DNA of 64,000 nt from an uncultured Clostridia bacterium. GTDB taxonomy: Bacteria; Bacillota; Clostridia; Oscillospirales; Oscillospiraceae. Every line of letters begins with the position of its first letter. Position 1 is the stretch's first letter. Location of the stretch: the NCBI GenBank assembly GCA_945876285.1, contig CAMCNO010000007.1:17782-81781 (forward strand), given 5' to 3'. The position numbers and the translations under genes were made by a program. The notes under the pieces are model-generated. The model was not told where the DNA came from. It saw only the letters and a program-made list of their open reading frames with translations, and did no database searches. This document shows, one piece after another, positions 51,250 to 59,984 of the stretch.

Positions 51250-53043
51250 TTAGCAGATTTTCGTATTTCGGACAGCAAACGCAAAATCATCGGTCGTCAG
51301 ACAGAGATCCAGAGTAAGCTCGCCCTGATTATCTTCCGCAGTTCTTGCAGCCGCATATGTAATCGTTTGCTCCAAAAGATTCCGGGCATACCCGCCGTTT
51401 CCGAAGGATTTTTGAGACAGCACGGATTCCGGAATGCTGTCAAAATGAGCCTTGACAGCCTGCTCAAAGTCCGCGTCCCAATCCAGACGGGCGCCCTCCT
51501 TTTCCTCCTTCTTTTTCCGGCTGTTCAATTGCTGCATATAAATGGCATACAGCTGCTCCGCATTGCAGAAGGGAATGCTGATATGGAATTTCAGACGGCG
51601 ATCCAGTCCGGGATTGACCCGCAGCAGCCGGTCCATGTCATCCTGATAGCCGGCCATAATGACCACAAAGTCGTCCCGATGGTTTTCCATTTGGGAGATC
51701 AGCTCGCCCAGGGCCTCCGGGCCAAAGGAGCCGCGCTGGTCTTCGGGGACAAGGGTGTAGGCCTCGTCGATGAACAGGACGGAGCCGTATGCGGACTGGC
51801 ACAGGGCACGTGTTTTGGGCTGCGTCTGTCCCACATATCCGGCGATCAGGTCTGCGGCGGTGACCTCCACGCATTTGCCCACGCTCAGGACGCCGCTGTG
51901 CTTCAAGGCCGCCGCAATGACGCGGGCCACCGTCGTTTTGCCGGTGCCCGGATTTCCGCAAAGAACCATATGGAGAGAGTCCATCGGCTGTTTGGTTGCC
52001 TGGGCGCGCTGCACGGCATAGATAATGGACTTCACATTGCGGCTGATTTCCTCCATGCCCACCATCTCGTCCAGCGGGGCCATGACCTCCTCCATCGTGC
52101 TGGGAAGGCTCTTTGCTTTTTTGACGTATTCATAGCTGGCAGTATGCATGATTTCCGCCGCAGTAATGACGGGCTCCGCGCTGCGCTGCGAGATGGAATG
52201 ATAGGACAGGATATCGTCCACCAGCTTCCGAACCGTATGGGAGCCGTAGAAATAGCCGTTGTTGCGGGCATCGTTGACGAGCTCCATAAATGTGGCCTGG
52301 GCGTCGCCGGACAGGCGGCAGCCAACAGAACCGAAGAAGCGGTCTGCCATGGCCAGAATATTGTCGTCGGTCAGGGGCTTGAAAAACACGGATTTCGTTG
52401 TGAAGAGCCGGTTGATCAGCTCCGTGGTATTCTGCGCCGCCTCTGGCTCCATGAAGGGGAGACGGAAGACAACGATGTTGTTCGAATCCTTGATCATATC
52501 TCGCAAAGCAATCAAAAAGCTCAGGAACTCGGGCTTGGCGAGGAACGTGGGAATGGCTGTAAAATCGAGAGAAAGAAGCTTTTCGGTCGGATTTACCTTG
52601 ATTTTTTCTTGATCTATGATGGATCTAGCCTCATCCATCAGTGGGTCAGTGGACACATCCTCTTCAGACTCAAAGATGCACTTTCTGATGGTTTCGGATT
52701 TCGAATATCGTGAGAAAAAGGAGAGATCTGTCAGCAGAATCGCCAGCGTTCTGATCGCTTCGTTATAGCCGCGCCCATGATCTGCAAAGAATACAAGCGC
52801 TCTGCGGGAAAACAGCTCCTTCATCTGCTGTCTGTGGGGCTCGGCGCATGAGAGATACGAGGACGCAAGCTCCTGGCAAAAGGCGGGGAAATCAGATTCA
52901 CCGATGAGGGCTTCCGCCCAGGCGAGATCTTGCTCTATGCCGCTGGGATTCGGGTCTCCATTATTGTAGGTCATGGAGACATCTTTTGCCTGATGCGCTG
53001 ACGGCTCATCGCAGAATTCAGAAATCAATTCGTCGTTATTCAT
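51250..53043 (-). CDS. CbxX/CfqX (SpoVK-like) AAA+ ATPase
   Basis: This protein has 597 residues; AAGGGGA precedes the ATG at 53043. The C-terminal AAA+ domain is complete, with GNPGTGKT near residue 361, LFIDEAYTL near 421, VIMAGYQDDMDRL as sensor 1 and PGLDRR as arginine finger. This is the signature of the CbxX/CfqX family, which includes rubisco activase CbbX, SpoVK and EccA. The N-terminal 290 residues look like a second, degenerate AAA module without Walker A (LPFMEPEAAQNTTELINRL, then a lid-like helical part). It heads a three-gene unit; its client is unknown. No rubisco, spore or ESX genes are nearby. Confidence 0.88.
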   Translation of the reverse strand: MNNDELISEFCDEPSAHQAKDVSMTYNNGDPNPSGIEQDLAWAEALIGESDFPAFCQELASSYLSCAEPHRQQMKELFSRRALVFFADHGRGYNEAIRTLAILLTDLSFFSRYSKSETIRKCIFESEEDVSTDPLMDEARSIIDQEKIKVNPTEKLLSLDFTAIPTFLAKPEFLSFLIALRDMIKDSNNIVVFRLPFMEPEAAQNTTELINRLFTTKSVFFKPLTDDNILAMADRFFGSVGCRLSGDAQATFMELVNDARNNGYFYGSHTVRKLVDDILSYHSISQRSAEPVITAAEIMHTASYEYVKKAKSLPSTMEEVMAPLDEMVGMEEISRNVKSIIYAVQRAQATKQPMDSLHMVLCGNPGTGKTTVARVIAAALKHSGVLSVGKCVEVTAADLIAGYVGQTQPKTRALCQSAYGSVLFIDEAYTLVPEDQRGSFGPEALGELISQMENHRDDFVVIMAGYQDDMDRLLRVNPGLDRRLKFHISIPFCNAEQLYAIYMQQLNSRKKKEEKEGARLDWDADFEQAVKAHFDSIPESVLSQKSFGNGGYARNLLEQTITYAAARTAEDNQGELTLDLCLTTDDFAFAVRNTKIC

Positions 53044-53115
53044 GGCTTTTTCCCCTTCATCGATCGGTCAATGGTGTAAACGCGCGAAAAAGTCCAATTG
53101 ACTATTCTGCTGTCT

Positions 53116-53144
53116 ATTATAAGAATAATCCGTCGAAAAAGCAA
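53116..53144 (-). promoter_or_regulatory. sigma-A promoter of the AAA+ unit
   Basis: On the minus strand TTGCTT (53139-53144), 17-bp spacer, TATAAT (53116-53121), about 70 bases before the ATG at 53043. Confidence 0.78.
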
Positions 53145-53370
53145 GGCGTCAGATGAGGCGGGGACAGTATCTGGGGTCTCTCGATACGCATTTAAAAGCC
53201 TCTTTTTAGATATTGGCTTTTGACACGAATCCCGGCCTTACGGCAAGGCTCGATGCCGGACAGGAAGTTTTTTCTTTTTCGGACGTAATTCGTTTCGCTG
53301 GCTTCGCAGTCGAGATATGAAAATGTTCAAATAGTCTATGCCACACACAAACCCGAGGACGGAGAAACGC
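53145..53370. other. intergenic stretch without clear content
   Basis: About 225 bp upstream of the AAA+ promoter hold no convincing gene. A CCGGC/GCCGG arm pair near 53235-53260, followed by T-rich sequence on the plus strand, might terminate plus-strand transcription. No other signal was seen. Confidence 0.4.
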
Positions 53371-54087
53371 TCATTTTTTCCTCAGCACGATTTTGATAAA
53401 GTTCAGATATTTTCCGCCGCCGGCCTCCATGGCTTTGCGGTCGCCGATGGCGTACTCGTTTTCCTGCTGCAGCCAGTCCGCCCAGACTTCCTCGTTGGAT
53501 TCCATCTCGCTCACCTCAATGACCTCGGCATCCCGGCTTTTGCCGACCATGTCGCGCCAGTAGGCCGCATCATGCATGTATTCCAACTGCTCCGGCGTCC
53601 AGGACAGCAGCAGCTCCGGCGGCAAGTGCTGGTGGCAGTCCTGCTTCATGCCCGGGATGGCGATGTAGACATAGCCGCCTTTTTTCACAAACGGCAGCAG
53701 CTTCTCGTCCAGATAATCCGGATCCCGGCCAAAATAGTTGTAGGAATCGGTGCTGACGACGCCGTCAAAGAAACCTTTTTCGAAGGGCAGGTCCGTGGCG
53801 TCCGCTTTGACCGGAATGATCTCCGCGTCGGACAATCCCATTTCCCGGAAGAACCGGCGGTTTTCCTCCGGGTCGCTCCACAGGTCCGCGGCGTAGACCG
53901 TAAAGCCGTATTCCTTTGTCAGAAACACGCTGGTCAGGCCCTGCCCGCTGCCCAGATCACAGACCACGCTCCCGGAGGGGATCTGGTGCCCGGTCAGCAG
54001 TTCTTCCTCCAATTTCAAGGGGTTTGGCCCCATGATCTTCTCCATGATTTCCGGCGAGGAATACTTCTTACTCAGTGGGTATTTCAT
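53371..54087 (-). CDS. class I SAM-dependent methyltransferase
   Basis: This protein has 238 residues; GAGG lies eight bases before the ATG at 54087. The Rossmann motif I is VCDLGSGQGL near residue 43, followed by YAADLW (acidic end of strand 2) and DGVVSTDSYNYF (motif IV). The substrate cannot be told; small-molecule methylation is typical for this layout. It is the last gene of the tetR-rsgA operon, five bases after rsgA. Confidence 0.88.
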   Translation of the reverse strand: MKYPLSKKYSSPEIMEKIMGPNPLKLEEELLTGHQIPSGSVVCDLGSGQGLTSVFLTKEYGFTVYAADLWSDPEENRRFFREMGLSDAEIIPVKADATDLPFEKGFFDGVVSTDSYNYFGRDPDYLDEKLLPFVKKGGYVYIAIPGMKQDCHQHLPPELLLSWTPEQLEYMHDAAYWRDMVGKSRDAEVIEVSEMESNEEVWADWLQQENEYAIGDRKAMEAGGGKYLNFIKIVLRKK

Positions 54088-54092
54088 ACCAA

Positions 54093-55127
54093 TTACCTCT
54101 TTCGGTTATTTTTGTTGATTTTCGCAATTTCCCTGAATTTCTTCTCCTTTGCCGCCAGATAACTCTCGCTGTCGGCGGCATAATCATTCTCGCTTTTCAG
54201 CTTTTGGTAGGACTGCCAGCGGCCACTGTCCAGCTCGCCCCGCCGGATGGCGTCCCGGACGGCGCAGCCCGGCTCGCCGGTGTGGGAGCAGTCCCGGAAG
54301 CGGCACCGTGATGCCAGCGCTTCGATATCCGCGAAGGTCTGCTCCACGCCGGAGACGGTATCCCACATGCCCAGCTCCCGCATTCCCGGCGTATCAATGA
54401 CCATGGCCCCGCCCGGCAGGACCAGCAGCTCCCGGTGGGTGGTGGTGTGGTGGCCTTTGTCGTCGTTCCGCAGGCCGTCTGTCGCCAGGCGGTCTTCCCC
54501 CAGCAGGCGGTTGATGAGGGTGGATTTCCCCACGCCAGAGGAGCCCACAAAGGCGACGGTCCTGCCCGCTGTGAGATAAGGCATGACCTGGCGGTATCCA
54601 TCCACATCCATGGCGGAGACAGTAAGGACCGCCGCGCCCATGGCGGCGGATTCCACTTCTGCCTGCTTCCGGGAGATATCCCCGCACAGATCCGCTTTCG
54701 TCAGCAGCACCACCGGGTCGGCGCCGCTTTCCCACGCAGCGGCGAGATAGCGCTCCAGCCGCCGCAGGTTGAAATCGTTGTTCAGGCTCATGCACAGAAA
54801 CACGGTGTCGATGTTGGCGGCTACCACCTGTTCCGTCTTGGAGGTGCCCGCAGCCCTGCGCATAAATACGCTTTTGCGGGGCAGAACCCGGTGGATGACG
54901 GCGGTATCGGGGTCGGCGCAGTCTGCTAACACATAGTCGCCCACGGCAGGGTAATCGGAAACGGACTGCGCGTCGAATTGAAACCTGCCGGAAACCAGAG
55001 CGTTCTGCTCACCCGCGGCGGTGCGGAGCCGGTACAGCCCCTTTTCCTGCAGGGTGATTCGTCCCACAGTCCATCCAGACTCCTGTGGGGCCAGCTCCGC
55101 CCAGCGCTCGGGAATAGCAAAACTCAT
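54093..55127 (-). CDS. rsgA: ribosome small-subunit-dependent GTPase A
   Basis: This protein has 344 residues from the ATG at 55127, which overlaps the tetR stop as ATGA. It is a circularly permuted GTPase: G4 LLTKADL precedes G1 GSSGVGKS and G3 DTPGMRELG. An OB-fold N-terminus and a C-terminal zinc knuckle CRFRDCSHTGEPGC are complete. RsgA matures the 30S subunit. Placement behind a TetR regulator is unusual for the housekeeping gene, so this may be a second, inducible copy. Confidence 0.94.
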   Translation of the reverse strand: MSFAIPERWAELAPQESGWTVGRITLQEKGLYRLRTAAGEQNALVSGRFQFDAQSVSDYPAVGDYVLADCADPDTAVIHRVLPRKSVFMRRAAGTSKTEQVVAANIDTVFLCMSLNNDFNLRRLERYLAAAWESGADPVVLLTKADLCGDISRKQAEVESAAMGAAVLTVSAMDVDGYRQVMPYLTAGRTVAFVGSSGVGKSTLINRLLGEDRLATDGLRNDDKGHHTTTHRELLVLPGGAMVIDTPGMRELGMWDTVSGVEQTFADIEALASRCRFRDCSHTGEPGCAVRDAIRRGELDSGRWQSYQKLKSENDYAADSESYLAAKEKKFREIAKINKNNRKR

Positions 55128-55696
55128 CTGTGCCACCTCTCCAAATGGGCGTCCAACAGGGCATATACGGACGCCTTATCCTCTGCGTTATCATATACAC
55201 TGTATAACAGGTACATGGGGCCGTAAAACAGCAGCGCTTCCTCCTCAGACCCCAACAGGTCCGCCGTGTATTTCAGCGGTCCGGCGCCGAGATACTGGTG
55301 ATAAAGACCGTTCATCTCCTCACTGCGGTATTGCTCCACAGTCAGCATCTTTCGGAAGGAAGCGGCGAACGCATCCTCCGTCCAATAGCGGAACTGCTGC
55401 TTGCTGAATGCGACCAGCGCCTCTGTGGACGCGTTCGCATAGACCTCCGGCATGACCTCCGCGGTCCCCTCCGGCAAGGAGCAGGCGGCTGCCTGTTCGC
55501 CGTCCCGCTGTTCCATGAACCGCAGGATGCTGTCGAAAATAGCCCGCTTATTCTTGTAGTGCTTATATAGGGAAGGGGCCTTGATGCCCACAGCCTTTGC
55601 GATTTCGTCGACGCTGACGGCCTCATATCCTTCTTTCGCGAACAGCTTGACTGCTTCGGCCAGAATTCTTTCCTTTGTCGTTTCGTTTTTCATCAT
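55124..55696 (-). CDS. TetR-family transcriptional regulator
   Basis: This protein has 190 residues; GGAGGG precedes two ATGs (55696, 55693). The N-terminal helix-turn-helix is typical (EAVSVDEIAKAVGIKAPSLYKHYKNK), and the C-terminal ligand domain is of the usual length. Two palindromes in its own promoter are likely its operators, so it should repress the tetR-rsgA-methyltransferase operon. The inducer is unknown. Confidence 0.93.
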   Translation of the reverse strand: MMKNETTKERILAEAVKLFAKEGYEAVSVDEIAKAVGIKAPSLYKHYKNKRAIFDSILRFMEQRDGEQAAACSLPEGTAEVMPEVYANASTEALVAFSKQQFRYWTEDAFAASFRKMLTVEQYRSEEMNGLYHQYLGAGPLKYTADLLGSEEEALLFYGPMYLLYSVYDNAEDKASVYALLDAHLERWHR

Positions 55697-55709
55697 GCCC
55701 TCCCCAAAA

Positions 55710-55758
55710 AGCTAACAATCGTTAGCTTGATTATAGGCTAATCATGATTAGCTGTCAA
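55710..55758 (-). promoter_or_regulatory. tetR promoter with two operator palindromes
   Basis: On the minus strand TTGACA (55753-55758), 17-bp spacer, TATAAT (55730-55735). The perfect palindrome GCTAATCATGATTAGC (55737-55752) fills the spacer. A second, AGCTAACAATCGTTAGCT (55710-55727), covers the start region. This is the classical layout of TetR autorepression. Confidence 0.88.
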
Positions 55759-55924
55759 TATGGCGCTTCAAAAAAGCCACGGGAGCAACGACTCTCACAA
55801 TAGCCGCACATGCAGTATGCTCTCCCCACAGAAGACTTTTCCGTTCTTCGTCTTCTGCAGGGAGAGCCTGTCATTCCCACTGACCCAAGTATGACGGAAT
55901 CCTTGGGCATGAAGTGGATGTATC

Positions 55925-55959
55925 CAAAAACAGAACTCCCGCGGCAAATGCCGCGGGAG
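55925..55959 (-). terminator. intrinsic terminator of the symporter operon
   Basis: On the minus strand a ten-bp stem (55950-55959 with 55936-55945, loop ATTT) leads to TTCTGTTTTT. Confidence 0.88.
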
Positions 55960-55996
55960 CTCTGCATAAGAAAGGAAAGTACAGGTAGTTCGGAAA

Positions 55997-57418
55997 TCAG
56001 CCGATGCTGCTGCCGGTGATCAGGAAGTAGGCAGCGCCGCCCACCAGGGCGATCAGGGCCAGCAGGCAGTAGCCGTACTTGCCCAGAGGATAGAACCAGC
56101 TGTCGATAGACTTCTTGCCGGCAGTGCGGCCTTCGTTGACGGCAGCCAGAGCGGTCTCCTTCTTGAGGACCCAGAAGAACACGACGCCCGCCAGAACAGC
56201 ACCCAGGGGGCAGATGAACACGGAGACCAGATCCATCCACTGAGAGGTCCAGGGCTGGATAATGACGGAGATCACAGCGCCGATAGCGCCGATGATGACC
56301 ACGGAGGGGATACGGCCCAGATGGAACTTCTCCTGCAGGAAGGCCACGGGAGCCTCATACAGGTTCACGATGGAGCTGAGGCCCGCGAACAGAACGGCAA
56401 CGAAGAAGATCACGCCGACAATGCGGCCGCCAGCCATGCCATTGAGCACGTTGGGCAGATACACGAACATCAGGCCGGGGCCACCCGCGGAGGGCTCCAT
56501 GCCGCCAACGCTCATGGCGGGCAGAATGACGATCATAGCCAGCAGAGCGGCGATGGTGTCAAACAGGGCCACGTTACGGGCGGAGGAGGGCAGGTCCTCG
56601 TTCTTGGGCAGGTAGGAACCGTAGATCACGGAGCCGTTGCCGGCCACGGACAGGGAGAAGAATGCCTGGCCGAAAGCGAACAGCCACACCTGCCAATTCA
56701 GCAGGCCCTTGGGATTGAGGGTGAAGATGTACTTGTAGCCGTCGGAAGCGCCGGGCAGGGTGGCGATATAGACAGCCAGGATCACGAAGAGGCCGAACAG
56801 AACGGGCATCATAATTTTGTTGGCCTTCTCAATGCCGCCGGCAATGCCCATAGCCATGATGATCAGGGAGACCACCAGACCGATGAGCTGCCACACGCCG
56901 TTGCCGATGCCGAAGAAGCCATTGCTGGCCATCATGCCGATGGCTTCGCCCAGAGTTGGCGCCTCAGGAGCAGCAGCGCCGAAGGTAGGACCGATGACGC
57001 TCATATCCTGGCCCATGGCATACAGGCCGCCGGAAATGCTCATCCAGGTGTACTTGAAGATCCAGCCCAGGACCACGGTGTAGCCGATGGCCAGCATCAT
57101 GGCGCCGATGATGGGGATAGCGCCGATCAGCTCGCCGGACTTCTTGTTGCCGGTGCGCTCCTCGGTGCACTTGCCGAAAGCGCCAACGGGACCGGCGCCT
57201 GCCCAGCGGCCCAGAGCAAATTCCTCAATAACGCCGGAGGCGCCGATGAGGACCACGAAGATGAAGTAGGGGATCAGGAAGGTCAGGCCGCCCCAGGTGG
57301 AGACCATGATGGGGAAGCGCCAGATGTTGCCCATGCCGACGGCGGAGCCAATGCAGGCAAGGATAAAGCCCCATTTGCTCTTAAAGCCGTCGCGCTGTTC
57401 CAGAGTCTGATTACTCAT
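55997..57418 (-). CDS. neurotransmitter:sodium symporter (NSS) family transporter
   Basis: This protein has 473 residues; AAGGAG precedes the ATG at 57418. The first membrane helix carries the NSS signature GSAVGMGNIWRFP, which binds sodium and substrate. About eleven hydrophobic segments follow, as in bacterial LeuT/TnaT/MhsT relatives. It imports an amino acid with Na+. Position downstream of the ridA and tryptophanase-type genes suggests tryptophan, tyrosine or a related amino acid as substrate. The operon reads ridA, lyase, symporter. Confidence 0.94.
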   Translation of the reverse strand: MSNQTLEQRDGFKSKWGFILACIGSAVGMGNIWRFPIMVSTWGGLTFLIPYFIFVVLIGASGVIEEFALGRWAGAGPVGAFGKCTEERTGNKKSGELIGAIPIIGAMMLAIGYTVVLGWIFKYTWMSISGGLYAMGQDMSVIGPTFGAAAPEAPTLGEAIGMMASNGFFGIGNGVWQLIGLVVSLIIMAMGIAGGIEKANKIMMPVLFGLFVILAVYIATLPGASDGYKYIFTLNPKGLLNWQVWLFAFGQAFFSLSVAGNGSVIYGSYLPKNEDLPSSARNVALFDTIAALLAMIVILPAMSVGGMEPSAGGPGLMFVYLPNVLNGMAGGRIVGVIFFVAVLFAGLSSIVNLYEAPVAFLQEKFHLGRIPSVVIIGAIGAVISVIIQPWTSQWMDLVSVFICPLGAVLAGVVFFWVLKKETALAAVNEGRTAGKKSIDSWFYPLGKYGYCLLALIALVGGAAYFLITGSSIG

Positions 57419-57452
57419 GCGTTTGACACTCCTTGTCTCTTTTCAAATTTGA

Positions 57453-57493
57453 GGCGCCCGCGAAAATATTCAATTTTCGCGGGCGCCGTTTTT
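57453..57493. terminator. intercistronic hairpin between lyase and symporter genes
   Basis: A perfect 15-bp stem (57453-57467 with 57473-57487, loop ATTCA). On the plus strand a T-run follows; on the minus strand, the sense of the operon, none does. It may act as partial attenuator or as an mRNA end protecting the lyase message. Confidence 0.55.
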
Positions 57494-57559
57494 ACACACA
57501 CTTTGCCTCCTGCGCTCTTTCCACGCGGCGCAGGTTACGCAGGATTATAGGGGTACGCC

Positions 57560-59206
57560 TTACTTCTCCTCGTTGGGATAGGGCTCCAGGAAGGCGTGGA
57601 AGTGACGCATGGGCAGGTTGTGGCCCCAGACGATGCGGATGTTGGGGATGTTCTCGCGGTCCTCATACAGAGCCTTGACAGCGGCGATGACATAGTCCAG
57701 GTGCTCCTGGGTCAGGCGGCTGCGGTCGATGGCGAAGCGGACCACGTTGGCGACCTCGGCCTGCTGCTCGGGAGTCTTCAGGTCATACTCCATGGAGTAG
57801 TCGCCCAGCTCGGAGGTACGGATACCGTAGCGGCGGATCAGCTCCAGAGAGAAGCCCTGGCCGGCAAAGGTCTCGTGACCGCGCTTGCCGTCAAAGAACT
57901 CGGTCATGTTGATGTACACGGCATGGCCGCCGGCGGGGAGCACAACACCCTTGACACCGGCCTTGTAGAAGCCCTGAGCCAGGTACTCGCACTGCTTCAC
58001 GCGCTCGTCCAGATAGTGGAAGTTGCAGGACTCATACAGACCCACGGCCAGAGCCATGATGTCGCGGCCGCTCATGCCGCCGTAGGAGTCGTTGCCGTAG
58101 CAGGAGATCTGCTTCACCTTCAGCAGAACGCCAACGTCGGTCTTGATGGTGCCGTCCTCGTTGAAGTCGGAGAAGTTCTTCCAGAACAGGCCCTTGTCGC
58201 GGAAGGCCAGCATACCGCCCATGTTGGAGTGGCCGTCCTTCTTGGCGGACATGGTGAAGCCGTCGCAGTAGGAGAACATCTCAGTGGCGATCTCGGCGAT
58301 GGACTTATCCTCGTAGCCGGGCTCGTTCATCTTGATGAAATAGGCGTTCTCGGCCCAACGGGCGGCGTCCAGAATGTAGGGGATGTTGTACTTGTGGGCG
58401 ATCTCGGAGGTGGCCCGCAGGTTGGCCATGGCGACGGCCTGGCCGCAGACGGGGTTGTTGGTGATGCAGGTGAACACCAGGGGCACATTCTCGGGACCGA
58501 CGGCCAGGATCAGCTCTTCCAGCTTCTCGGTGTCCATGTTGCCCTTGAACGGGTTCTTCTCATAGGAGCCGCCCTCGGGAACCTCATACAGCAGGGTCTT
58601 GTTGTACAGGTTGCGGGGCACGGAACCCATCTGCTTGATGTTGCCCTCGGTGGTGTCGAAGTGGCCGTTGGAGGGGATGGTGAAGACCTTGCCGGGATGA
58701 CGCTGGGCCAGGATCTTCTTGACAATCTCCATCAGGACGGACTCAGCGGCACGGCCCTGCTGGATGATGAAGGCGTTGGGACGCTCCATCTGAGCGGCAC
58801 CGCCGTTGAACAGGCCGCCCTCATACTCGCAGAGGTAGACCTCGTCCATCATCTTCTCCACGTCACGGCAGTCGGTGCGGACCAGGTCGATGATCTTCTT
58901 CCAGTTCTTCTCGCCGCCGCGCTCGAAAATGTCGCGGAAGGTGTCCAGCAGGACATAGTAGCCGGTGTTGCGGCCGTAGGCCTCGTCGCCCAGGAACAGG
59001 GAGGCCCACTGATGGTTGGTCATGGCGGTGGTGCCGGAGTCGGACAGCATGTCGACGGTCAGCATGCCGGAGGGGAAAGCGAACTCGTTGTAGTGAGTGG
59101 CCTTCAGGGCACGCTCACGCTGCTCGACGGTGACTTCGGGGAGGTCACGGACGGCAAAAGTGAAATGATGGGGGGCGGGAACGCTCAGCGGATACTCTTT
59201 AGACAT
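57560..59206 (-). CDS. tnaA: tryptophanase-type PLP beta-eliminating lyase
   Basis: This protein has 548 residues; GGAGG lies ten bases before the ATG at 59206. The PLP lysine is in TMSAKKDGHSNMGG, with the tryptophanase wording SAKKD rather than SGKKD of tyrosine phenol-lyase. ITNNPVCGQAVAMAN and LDAARWAENAYF are further family blocks. It is about 75 residues longer than the Escherichia coli enzyme, the extra being spread over several inserts. It would cleave an amino acid to an aromatic (or thiol) leaving group, pyruvate and ammonia. Tryptophan is likely but tyrosine or cysteine is not excluded. It lies in an operon with ridA and an NSS symporter. Confidence 0.9.
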   Translation of the reverse strand: MSKEYPLSVPAPHHFTFAVRDLPEVTVEQRERALKATHYNEFAFPSGMLTVDMLSDSGTTAMTNHQWASLFLGDEAYGRNTGYYVLLDTFRDIFERGGEKNWKKIIDLVRTDCRDVEKMMDEVYLCEYEGGLFNGGAAQMERPNAFIIQQGRAAESVLMEIVKKILAQRHPGKVFTIPSNGHFDTTEGNIKQMGSVPRNLYNKTLLYEVPEGGSYEKNPFKGNMDTEKLEELILAVGPENVPLVFTCITNNPVCGQAVAMANLRATSEIAHKYNIPYILDAARWAENAYFIKMNEPGYEDKSIAEIATEMFSYCDGFTMSAKKDGHSNMGGMLAFRDKGLFWKNFSDFNEDGTIKTDVGVLLKVKQISCYGNDSYGGMSGRDIMALAVGLYESCNFHYLDERVKQCEYLAQGFYKAGVKGVVLPAGGHAVYINMTEFFDGKRGHETFAGQGFSLELIRRYGIRTSELGDYSMEYDLKTPEQQAEVANVVRFAIDRSRLTQEHLDYVIAAVKALYEDRENIPNIRIVWGHNLPMRHFHAFLEPYPNEEK

Positions 59207-59350
59207 AATACTTTACCTCCATATTCGGCGCTTTGCGCCTTAAATTTTTTTTGGAGATACCCCGGTCGTCGAAGGGCGGGCTTCCCAGGTCCCGCCTTGC
59301 GCCTAGCGGACAGTACCATTCACAAGGGTTAACAGGTTTTTGGGGGGGAC
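59207..59350 (-). other. ridA-tnaA spacer with two inverted repeats
   Basis: The 144-bp spacer holds GGCGC-TTT-GCGCC (59227-59239) and GGCGGG/CCCGCC arms (59275-59280, 59291-59296). The first is flanked by eight T on the plus strand. No promoter was found; the hairpins may tune expression of the lyase relative to ridA. No leader peptide rich in Trp is visible. Confidence 0.4.
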
Positions 59351-59728
59351 TTACTTCGCTGCAATGACCTCGATCTCCACCAGGGCATCCTTGGGCAGGC
59401 GGGCCACCTCGACCGCGGAGCGGGAGGGATAGCTGCCTTCCGTAAAGAAGGTGGCGTAGACTTCGTTCATGGCGGCGAAATTGTTCATGTCGCTGAGGAA
59501 CACGGTGGTCTTGAGCACATGATCCATGTCGGTGCCGGCCTCGGTGAGGATGGCCTTGACATTGGTCAGGGACTGCCGGGTCTGTGCCTGGATACCCTCG
59601 GGGAAGGCCCCGGTGGCGGGATCGATGGGCAACTGCCCGGAGGTGATGACCAGTCCGTTGGTTTCAACAGCCTGGGCGTACGGGCCGATGGCGGCAGGAG
59701 CCTGGCTCGTACTGATGATGGTCTTCAT
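59351..59728 (-). CDS. ridA: RidA family enamine/imine deaminase
   Basis: This protein has 125 residues; GGAGG lies upstream of a GTG (59731) and an ATG (59728), of which the latter is better spaced. The family signature is complete: AIGPYAQAV, ITSGQLP and the catalytic Arg in YPSRSAVEVARLP. RidA hydrolyses reactive 2-aminoacrylate to pyruvate. That enamine is the product of beta-elimination by the lyase encoded next, which explains the pairing. Confidence 0.95.
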   Translation of the reverse strand: MKTIISTSQAPAAIGPYAQAVETNGLVITSGQLPIDPATGAFPEGIQAQTRQSLTNVKAILTEAGTDMDHVLKTTVFLSDMNNFAAMNEVYATFFTEGSYPSRSAVEVARLPKDALVEIEVIAAK

Positions 59729-59912
59729 CACAATGCGCCTCCTTTCATTTTTTGCGAGATAACTTTATCAGAATTAAAAATTTTTGTCAAGGGAGTATTA
59801 TGCACTTTGTACGGATAGCTATTTTGAGTACCATCTATTTGTGGTAATTGTCCATAAACTTTCCTGATTTAAAGTCGATAAAATTTTCTTACAAGTATAA
59901 TAAATTTTTCTT

Positions 59913-59941
59913 TTGACAAAGAATTTGTTTGTATATATAAT
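59913..59941 (+). promoter_or_regulatory. consensus sigma-A promoter of the YheO-type regulator
   Basis: TTGACA (59913-59918), 17-bp spacer, TATAAT (59936-59941). The AT-rich 250-bp region to the left must also hold the divergent ridA promoter, which I could not place. Confidence 0.85.
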
Positions 59942-59984
59942 GGTATAAATTCCACAGGACAAAACTCTGAAACGAGGTGTGCAT

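Noticed and set aside
57423..57452. TCAAATTTGAAAA motif on the minus strand before the NSS symporter
   Set aside because: It contains the palindrome, but the hexamer 11 bp downstream is TGTCAA and the ribosome site occupies the spacer, so it is not a copy of the regulon promoter. It may be a chance match.
57560..59206. Tyrosine phenol-lyase
   Set aside because: The PLP site reads SAKKD as in tryptophanases rather than SGKKD. The substrate remains open, but the tryptophanase branch is favoured.
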